Shown: in pieces, positions 1 through 4,980 of the stretch | Position numbering within the stretch: position 1 is the stretch's first letter | How the letters are laid out: each line of letters starts with the position of its first letter | Assembly: GCA_002437285.1 (NCBI GenBank) | Contig: DJOV01000112.1 | Span: 1 to 6,737, forward strand | Source: Prevotella sp. UBA6429 | Lineage (GTDB): Bacteria; Bacteroidota; Bacteroidia; Bacteroidales; Bacteroidaceae | Length of the DNA stretch: 6,737 nucleotides | Direction of reading: 5' to 3' | Made by a program: the position numbers and the translations under genes | The notes under the pieces: model-generated | What the model saw: the letters and a program-made list of their open reading frames with translations, nothing else | What the model was told of the DNA's origin: nothing | The model's database searches: none

Positions 1-56
1 TAACGCCTGTTTTTTTATATACATTGTCCGCTTTATTCAATGGTGTGCGCCTTGAA

Positions 57-142
57 TGTAAACTGACGAAGCCGCTCACGCATGTCTCGCAAGCCATGCT
101 GTTTACACTCCGTGGACAGGGACCGAAGAATGGCGTGAGCGG
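57..142 (-). repeat. Interlocking inverted repeats downstream of the MBOAT/SGNH operon
   Basis: CCGCTCACGC (72-81) and GCGTGAGCGG (133-142) form a perfect 10-base inverted repeat starting 14 bases past the operon's stop at 156. A second perfect 7-base pair, TGTAAAC (57-63) with GTTTACA (101-107), has one arm inside that loop and one outside. No T-run follows on the minus strand, so it is not a standard terminator. The first arm pair could still protect or end the operon transcript. Confidence 0.45.
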
Positions 143-155
143 TTTAGCATCTGTC

Positions 156-1055
156 CTATTGCAAGTGCTTCAATTCTCTGACGAGCATCTTCGTGTACCT
201 CGTGGCTCCCGTACGGTTCATGTGTACTGAGTCGTAGAAGTAATCGGCATTGTCGACAAAGCGCCTGTCACAATAATGATTGAGCAAAGGCACACCATAC
301 CGCCAGCAAAGTGACTTGAGCGGTTGATACACAGCATCATCGTGGGTGTCATATTGCGGAGAGATGGCAAATACCAGCCGCGTTCCATTGGCTTTGCACG
401 CCTTGACCAAGCGCTCAAGGTAGTGCAATTTGAGCGGATCATACCGATATTGCTCTTTTTGTTTCTTCATCATCCTATTCGGCCTATAGGCCATTGTCTT
501 GTCCATAGGTCTATAGCCCTTGTCGTCGCTTCTCAAGGGACGAATGTTGTCAGACAGGAGCTGTAACCATTGTGAGTTATAGCGGTAACAATTGGAAAGC
601 ATCTTAAGCCTTTCCGTCTTGTCAACACTCCAGAAGATGGAGTCAATGCCTGGATCATCGTAATAGTATCTAAGGCCACCCAAATATGTGTGGTTGTCTC
701 CCTCCAGCAAGTCGAAGGACGTCTGTACATCATAAATGAGCATCTTTGGGGTGTACCTGGCGCTCAACATCTTGTATCGCCCAAACATCAGTATGATACC
801 ATTGCCGTCAAGCGAGCAGTTCCAACAACTCATACCCAAACTGTCGGTTATGATATTGGGGTCATAATGATGCATACCACGGGATGACCCGAAGATAATG
901 CACTCCTCTTCCATCCGGTGACAGATATAGTTATTCAATCCCGTGTCTCCACCTTTGGCATGAGCGACCAACAGACGCGCTCCCACCCCCACCAAGGCAT
1001 CAACAACGATGAGACCCAACAAGAACAAAACCACTTTGCTAACAAACTTCATCAT
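156..1055 (-). CDS. Membrane-anchored SGNH/DltD-like protein, acyl-transfer partner of the MBOAT protein
   Basis: A 299-residue protein with an N-terminal membrane segment (about 5-30, KVVLFLLGLIVVDALVGVG), so the rest should face the periplasm. IIFGSSRGMHHYDP (53-66) matches the nucleophile block of DltD/AlgJ-like SGNH proteins, with S58 the likely nucleophile. Near the end YFYDSVHMNRTGATRY (272-287) supplies the D-x-x-H pair (D275, H278), typically followed by a TGA-like turn. I did not find a clear GxND block; N85 in DGNG is a possible stand-in. It starts 5 bases after the MBOAT stop (two adjacent ATG codons, 1055 and 1052) and is clearly cotranscribed. By analogy with AlgI-AlgJ and DltB-DltD pairs, it would place acyl groups on the exported glycan. 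It may instead be a deacylase of the same fold. Family identity rests on motifs and context, not overall similarity. Confidence 0.8.
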   Translation of the reverse strand: MMKFVSKVVLFLLGLIVVDALVGVGARLLVAHAKGGDTGLNNYICHRMEEECIIFGSSRGMHHYDPNIITDSLGMSCWNCSLDGNGIILMFGRYKMLSARYTPKMLIYDVQTSFDLLEGDNHTYLGGLRYYYDDPGIDSIFWSVDKTERLKMLSNCYRYNSQWLQLLSDNIRPLRSDDKGYRPMDKTMAYRPNRMMKKQKEQYRYDPLKLHYLERLVKACKANGTRLVFAISPQYDTHDDAVYQPLKSLCWRYGVPLLNHYCDRRFVDNADYFYDSVHMNRTGATRYTKMLVRELKHLQ

Positions 1056-1060
1056 AAGGC

Positions 1061-2503
1061 TTAGAAACTAACGTAAATAAACTGACTGGAATCAAACACT
1101 CCGCACAGCAACACCAGCAACACCAGCGCATAATAGACACACCAACGGATGACCACAGGTGCGTGCACAAATCGAACAAACTTGCTGTATTGGAATTCTC
1201 TTGTCAAGTCGACACACGCCACAATGACAATGGACAGGAAACAGAAGGTCATAACCGTCTTGGATGGGTTGAACAGCGGACCATGATCCGTTACGATTCT
1301 CCCGATTACGCCAAATGCATCGGCAATACTGGGCTGGCGGAAGAAAATCCATGCGAAAGTGACAAGTGCAAATGTAACACAAATCCGCACCAAACGAACA
1401 GGAAGTTTTCGGGTAGTCACCTTTTGCCAGCCGAACATCTTCTCAACGATTTGGAACAATCCATGAAGAACTCCCCAAAGGATGAACGTCCAATTGGCAC
1501 CATGCCAAATGCCGCTCACCAGGAAAGTAACGAAGATGTTCCAGTAATTTCTCGCCTTTGAGCAGTGACTTCCACCCAAAGGTATATAGACATAATCTTT
1601 CAACCAAGTGGAGAGGGATATATGCCATCGGCGCCAAAAGTCGGTGATGGACGTGGCGAGATAAGGCCGTTGGAAGTTGTTGATGAGACGGAAGCCCATC
1701 AGCCGCCCAACGCCCATCGCCATGAATGAGTATCCTGCGAAATCGCCATAAATCTGAAACGAGTAAAAAACAACTGCAAGAAGGCATGACGTACCAGAGT
1801 TAAACTGATAATTGTCCAACACCTTGTCAACATACATCGCAAGGCGATCGGCCATCATCACTTTAAGGAACAATCCCCAAAGAAACCATTTCAAGCCTTG
1901 TGTGGCCATGTCAGGGTCGAAACGCCGATAGGACTTGATTTGAGGCAACAAATCCTTGGCTTTGCTGATGGGGCCGGCCATAATTTGGGGGAAAAAGGAT
2001 ACGAAAAGCATATAATCCCACCAATCACGCTCAGCCTTAATATGCCCGTAATAGACATCCATGAGATAGCCCACTGCTTGGAATGTGAAGAAGGAAATGC
2101 CCAACGGAACAGCCAAATTGAGCCCAGGCAAGTCTGCAGAACAATGGATGGACTCGAAAAGCGAATTGCTGGTGGCAACTATGAAATTGTAATACTTGAA
2201 TACCAGCAAGGGCAACAAAGCCAGCAAACTTCCGCCCGCAATCAACAACTTCTTGGACTTTACCACGTCGCTTCGCTCAATGAGCAGAGCAAAAGAATAA
2301 GTCACGAATGTCACACCCAAAAGAATGAGAGTGAAGGCCGCATTGGCCTGGGCATACAGGCCATAGGACACGAGCAGCAGTAAGGAATTGCTTGTCTTGT
2401 GCTGCAACATTTGACCTTTCTTCCCCGGCAGATACGACAACAAGTAGTACCCAATGAATATCAATGGGAACAACCAGATGAACTGGAAAGAATTAAAAAC
2501 CAT
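1061..2503 (-). CDS. MBOAT-family O-acyltransferase (AlgI-like)
   Basis: A 480-residue multi-pass inner-membrane protein with many hydrophobic segments from residue 7 onwards. Family signatures in order are PLGISFFTFQAVGYLMDVYY (133-152), FFPQIMAGPI (170-179), FYSFQIYGDFAGYS (246-259), DFWRRWHISLSTWLKDYVYI (288-307) and SGIWHGANWTFILWG (330-344). H294 and H334 correspond to the two conserved MBOAT histidines; H334 in the WHG motif is the likely catalytic one. AlgI-type proteins pass an acyl group, usually acetyl, from a cytoplasmic donor across the membrane for modification of an exported polysaccharide or cell-envelope polymer. Length is usual for the family and the frame is intact. The SGNH-type gene starts 5 bases past this stop, the usual two-component arrangement. 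The start MVFNSFQFIWLFPLIF follows an AT-rich leader. The acceptor cannot be told, because no polysaccharide synthesis genes are in the window. Confidence 0.93.
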   Translation of the reverse strand: MVFNSFQFIWLFPLIFIGYYLLSYLPGKKGQMLQHKTSNSLLLLVSYGLYAQANAAFTLILLGVTFVTYSFALLIERSDVVKSKKLLIAGGSLLALLPLLVFKYYNFIVATSNSLFESIHCSADLPGLNLAVPLGISFFTFQAVGYLMDVYYGHIKAERDWWDYMLFVSFFPQIMAGPISKAKDLLPQIKSYRRFDPDMATQGLKWFLWGLFLKVMMADRLAMYVDKVLDNYQFNSGTSCLLAVVFYSFQIYGDFAGYSFMAMGVGRLMGFRLINNFQRPYLATSITDFWRRWHISLSTWLKDYVYIPLGGSHCSKARNYWNIFVTFLVSGIWHGANWTFILWGVLHGLFQIVEKMFGWQKVTTRKLPVRLVRICVTFALVTFAWIFFRQPSIADAFGVIGRIVTDHGPLFNPSKTVMTFCFLSIVIVACVDLTREFQYSKFVRFVHAPVVIRWCVYYALVLLVLLCGVFDSSQFIYVSF

Positions 2504-2543
2504 AAAAACGCAATAGTGTTAGGCGATACTGCAAAACGAAAAA

Positions 2544-2624
2544 TGAAGGGTGTGTGTTGAGACCAAGTACCAAAAAGCGTGGACAAACCTATCCACGTCT
2601 TGGGTACTTGGCCTTGACCCTTCA
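2544..2624 (-). promoter_or_regulatory. Three-tier nested hairpin 40 bases before the MBOAT start (attenuator-like)
   Basis: Three inverted repeats share one centre: TGAAGGGT/ACCCTTCA (2544-2551 with 2617-2624), CCAAGTACC/GGTACTTGG (2563-2571 with 2603-2611) and CGTGGA/TCCACG (2578-2583 with 2592-2597), with an 8-base loop CAAACCTA. All three stems are perfect, with unequal internal loops between them. On the minus strand the outer arm is followed at once by ATTTTTCGTTTT, so the element resembles an intrinsic terminator or attenuator in the leader. It could instead be a small dispersed palindromic repeat. The inverted repeats are seen directly; the role is inferred. Confidence 0.55.
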
Positions 2625-2854
2625 AAAACAGATAAGTTTCGCCCACGCTACGCGCAGGCGTTCACAACTTATTCGTGTTTTTGAACAATCTTGTTACGGC
2701 CAAGTTTCAAGACATTCCGAATAACAGCAAACGCTATTTAACAATGTATTATAATGAAATTTCTGTCTCTATAACTTCATAATTAAGTTACCGCAAATCT
2801 CTTTGTTTTCCTGCGTGCACGTTGCGGTGACATACAAACAGACTTTTAGATGGT

Positions 2855-2863
2855 GCAAAGTTA
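2855..2863 (-). promoter_or_regulatory. Candidate Bacteroidota -7 box for the MBOAT operon
   Basis: The minus strand reads TAACTTTGC, an exact TAnnTTTG match. The expected TTTG about 20 bases upstream is absent (only TTTC at a shorter spacing), so the match is half a promoter. If used, transcription would start near 2849, giving the MBOAT mRNA a leader of about 345 bases containing both hairpins described in this region. Confidence 0.45.
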
Positions 2864-2897
2864 CAAACAAACTGGCAGAAATGCCTTACGAACGAAT

Positions 2898-2933
2898 ATA
2901 AAAAACACACAAAATGGCAAATCGGATTTGTCC
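2898..2933 (-). terminator. Possible weak terminator after the immunity-like gene
   Basis: On the minus strand GG-a-CAAA (2933-2927) pairs with TTTG/CC (2921-2916) across the loop TCCGA, followed by a T-rich stretch containing TTTTTT. The stem is short and has a bulge. A second small hairpin, ACATGA/TCATGT (2937-2954), lies next to it. Position about 55 bases past the stop at 2988 fits termination, but the structure is weak. Confidence 0.3.
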
Positions 2934-2987
2934 ATGACATGATCAAGCTCATGTTCTAATCTCCCAGCAGATAAACACGACCTGTTT

Positions 2988-3474
2988 CTAATGCACATGA
3001 ATACCAAACATAGCTACCTGACGCCCTTTTTCAATCGACTTCCATTTCTTCTTAGTTTTTCTAATTGAGTGTATATAATCTTTATAATATGCCTTATCCA
3101 TTTGTTGCCCTTTTTGGGGAGCATGGTTGGGAACTAATTCACACAACCGCACTTCATCTATGTTGAGTTTCTTATCAAATAGAATAAAAACAATTATTCG
3201 AATGTTTTCTTCATGCTCGTATTTCAAATGGGCATATATAGTCGTGCGAAGGACATCAAAGCCTCCATCAAATGCCACTTCATTCACCTTCAATCGATAA
3301 GTATGCTTATTCAAAGAGTAATAGTCTACGCTATCACCCTTCAAACGGGCTACAACTCCAAAACGATCTTTAAAACAAGATTCACGTGCACAAATTTGCG
3401 CAAAAAGGTTTAATGGGAAAAAAGCGCAAATAGTGCCATAATAGCACAACGCACAATAGCACTGCACACTTCAT
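2988..3474 (-). pseudogene. Small exported protein, candidate immunity partner of the Rhs tip, frameshifted
   Basis: The ATG at 3474 overlaps the preceding stop (TAATG), a common translational-coupling arrangement. It encodes MKCAVLLCVVLLWHYLRFF, a good signal-peptide start, but this frame stops after 30 codons. The body continues in another frame (open from a GTG at 3467). Removing one base from the A6 run at 3418-3423 joins them as MKC...LRFFPLNLFAQ followed by ICARES, giving about 161 residues with a plausible signal-peptidase site near LFAQ. I do not recognise the body with confidence. The segment from IRIIVFILF through NIDEVRLCEL to KKWKSIEKGRQVAMFGIHVH has a strand-helix-strand pattern recalling TonB-C-like domains, which is weak evidence. 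Context suggests an exported immunity protein or protease inhibitor (inference). The break may be decay, a slippage-prone tract or a sequencing indel. Confidence 0.55.
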
Positions 3475-3815
3475 TAATAATCAATATAATCATACCCTAA
3501 TATTTTCATTACATTCCATTGACGGCCATATATAAATTTTCCATTTTCCGCATGACTATGGGGTAATCCCATTAAATACAATACCACATGCCCTAACTCG
3601 TGGGCGATACCACAGGTGCGATGATTAATGTTCCCTTTAGCATTAATATTAATTCTAAGATTATTATTTAGAGACCGCTTAAGTTCATCTGATGTTTTGG
3701 GGTGTAACGTTTGTCCCAAATTTCCACTAATAGTTTTCCCTATAGGATAAAGCACAGAACCTATTAAATTCCATCGACAAACGCATTCCTGGCAACAACG
3801 CATTATAAACAGCAT
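3474..3815 (-). pseudogene. Rhs C-terminal tip with HExxH zinc-metallopeptidase motif (putative toxin domain)
   Basis: The frame carries YPIGKTISGNLGQTLHPKTS (23-42) and then GIAHELGHVVLYLMGLPHSH (69-88). HELGH (72-76, bases 3602-3588) is a classic zincin motif: two zinc-binding histidines and the catalytic glutamate. H85, H87 or E90 could supply a third ligand, but the spacing does not match the metzincin pattern HExxHxxGxxH. Position directly after an Rhs core and directly before a small exported protein suggests a polymorphic-toxin tip cutting an envelope or protein target; the substrate is unknown. The tip is not in frame with the core upstream, and its first ~20 residues are probably out-of-frame readthrough. 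It could only be made alone from an internal ATG at 3815 with no visible ribosome binding site. It is AT-rich (15 of 60 bases G/C at 3481-3540). The stop overlaps the next gene's ATG. Confidence 0.6.
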
Positions 3816-4077
3816 TTATAGATTCCATGTCAAGAAAACGAATACTGACACCATAGTACTTCTCACAGAGCGGGTCCATCATCGTCCACCTGCACACGGC
3901 AGGGTCGTACATCCGTGCGCCGAAGTCGTAAAGGTCGAGGCCATGCTGGTGGTCCCACTCCTTGCCCAGGAACTTCAGCGGTTGTGCGTCCGCGTTCGTG
4001 TTCCTGTCGCCACAGGCGTAGTAACCGTTCCGCTGCACCTCCCAAGCGTCCGCCACAACCTCACGCACACTGCCCAA
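3727..4077 (-). pseudogene. Rhs repeat-associated core fragment
   Basis: From 4080 this frame reads HLGSVREVVADAWEVQR, then PLKFLGKEW, HGLDLYDFGARMYDPAVCRW and TMMDPLCEKYYGVS. That is the Rhs core that closes the YD-repeat shell and, in intact proteins, precedes the variable toxin tip. The open frame starts only at a TTG within HLG, because the repeats that should precede it are missing and the N-terminal fragment is fused out of frame at 4080/4081. After GVS (about 3845) it loses the expected NPxNxVDPDG end. The short string SINAV occurs in this frame and NAFVDG in the third frame, which suggests small indels. The fragment is GC-rich (37 of 60 bases G/C at 3901-3960), unlike the tip downstream. 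It is not expected to yield a functional protein. Confidence 0.8.
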
Positions 4078-4658
4078 GTGTTGGGCTGCTTGGTGCTGCC
4101 GCCATCCCAGGAAGGGAACTCATCAATGAAGGGAGGCATGAAATTGTCTGGGTTATTGAAGTCGAACTCCACCATTAAGTTCTCATCGCTCGCAACCTTC
4201 CAATCTCCGTCGTTGCCCAAAAAGAACTTGCCGCTATGTCCCATGAAATTGAAGTAGAACACATCGGGCATATAGTCACCGAATCCCTCTTTAGAATCAT
4301 TAATGTCGCCACAATAACGGTGAAAATAATTCTCCCAATTTGAGTTCATTGACGCATGGTTCTTGATGTCAAATTCGTCGGGATGTCCTTTGACGGCTCT
4401 CGTTATCACACCTCCCACACTGAGCGTCCAGGAATGCCCTGTCCAACTGGGCAAGGAATTGACAAGGATGCCTGACGTGTCATAAAGAAGGTTGGCGCTC
4501 AGCTTGACACCACGAGCAGCCACCTCAAGAAGGGGAATGGAGATATTCGCCTTGCCCGTGTGCAATGACATCGGGACAACGCCATATTGAGCCAGGGTCG
4601 CCGTGTTGGGCGTGGGAATGGTGACGGGTTCCTTAAACTGGGCCTTAAGGAGCAACAT
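3975..4658 (-). pseudogene. Rhs/YD-repeat protein, N-terminal fragment (internally deleted)
   Basis: The open frame reads FKEPVTIPTPNTATLAQYG (8-26), NISIPLLEVAARGVKLSANL (38-57), SGILV (62-66) and SLSVGGVITR-like WTLSVGGVITRAVKG (77-91). This is the hallmark start of Bacteroidota Rhs/YD-repeat proteins, in which a short exported domain precedes a very long repeat shell. Homology stops at about residue 193 (STKQPN, near 4080). The remaining 34 residues (arginine- and threonine-rich) are the Rhs core read in the wrong frame. The true N-terminus is probably the ATG at 4699 (MKRRFSLLLLMKLT), a signal-peptide start in a different frame; one missing base around 4660 would rejoin them as a peptide ending MLLLKAQ before FKEP. 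An in-frame TAG lies just upstream of the ATG at 4658. Intact family members usually exceed 1000 residues, so this is a remnant. Confidence 0.8.
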
Positions 4659-4757
4659 GTTAGCTTCATTAGCAATAATAGACTAAATCTACGTTTCATA
4701 GACCGCCAATGCAAAGGGTTTCAGATTAATAGTATGCATTCGTAATGATGCATGCCA

Positions 4758-4789
4758 CAAATTTAAACACAAATTTGACAACTCGCAAA
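4758..4789 (-). promoter_or_regulatory. Bacteroidota-type promoter upstream of the Rhs remnant
   Basis: On the minus strand there is a -33 box TTTG (4789-4786), exactly 20 bases of spacer, then TAAATTTG (4765-4758). This fits the Bacteroidota consensus TTTG / TAnnTTTG. Transcription would begin near 4751, leaving about 50 bases before the ATG at 4699. The broken gene therefore appears still to be transcribed (inference). Confidence 0.7.
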
Positions 4790-4891
4790 TTTTCCGTACA
4801 CTTTTTATCGCCGTCCCCTTATTATGCTAAAAAATTATTTTCGCATGGTCTCCCGCTTACAATCTAACTGACGCTTTGCGTACAGAAAACG

Positions 4892-4935
4892 CAAAAGCCG
4901 CGGCTCTCTTGCCCGAAGACAAGCGAGACGCGGCT
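4892..4935 (-). terminator. Rho-independent terminator of the fumarase gene
   Basis: Read on the minus strand, AGCCGCG (4935-4929) pairs with CGCGGCT (4902-4896). An inner CTC-CTTG helix with mismatches extends the stem, and the loop is about 8 bases (TCTTCGGG). A TTTTGCGTTTTC tract follows directly. It lies about 46 bases past the fumarase stop, so it should end that transcript and insulate the Rhs remnant. Confidence 0.85.
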
Positions 4936-4980
4936 GATGGTTAACTCCTCACTAAAGTGGAGCAGAATTGTCGCGAATGA

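Larger units (their letters stand above)
2504..2987. other. Non-coding stretch between the immunity-like gene and the MBOAT gene
   Basis: I see no credible gene in these 484 bases. From high to low coordinates it holds a weak terminator (2933-2898), a candidate minus-strand promoter (2863-2856), an imperfect stem ACCGCAA/TTGCGGT (2790-2796 with 2822-2828) enclosing the perfect palindrome CGTGCACG (2814-2821), an unstructured AT-rich part (about 2690-2785), and a three-tier hairpin (2624-2544). A 61-codon open frame on the minus strand (2646-2461) runs through the hairpin into the MBOAT gene and shows no protein character. Confidence 0.7.

Noticed and set aside
9..17. T7 run on the plus strand at the left edge, possibly the tail of a plus-strand terminator
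   Set aside because: Any stem would lie mostly outside the window, so it cannot be supported.
24..230. A 68-codon plus-strand frame at the left edge
   Set aside because: It starts at TTG, covers the inverted repeats and then the antisense of the SGNH gene's end, and has no recognisable protein features.
1898..2383. A 161-codon plus-strand open frame inside the MBOAT gene
   Set aside because: It is antisense to conserved membrane segments of the acyltransferase and shows no membrane, motif or start-site evidence of its own.
2563..2611. Terminal inverted repeats of an insertion sequence
   Set aside because: The arms enclose only 31 bases with no transposase and no flanking target-site duplication that I can see; a hairpin or small repeat explains it better.
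2461..2646. A 61-codon minus-strand frame before the MBOAT gene
   Set aside because: It is translated from the nested hairpin and then runs out of frame into the MBOAT coding sequence; the sequence is better explained as leader structure.
3474..4699. Programmed frameshifting producing one long Rhs protein
   Set aside because: Several separate frame changes plus a missing repeat shell would be needed, with no slippery site or structure at each point; decay or assembly error is simpler.
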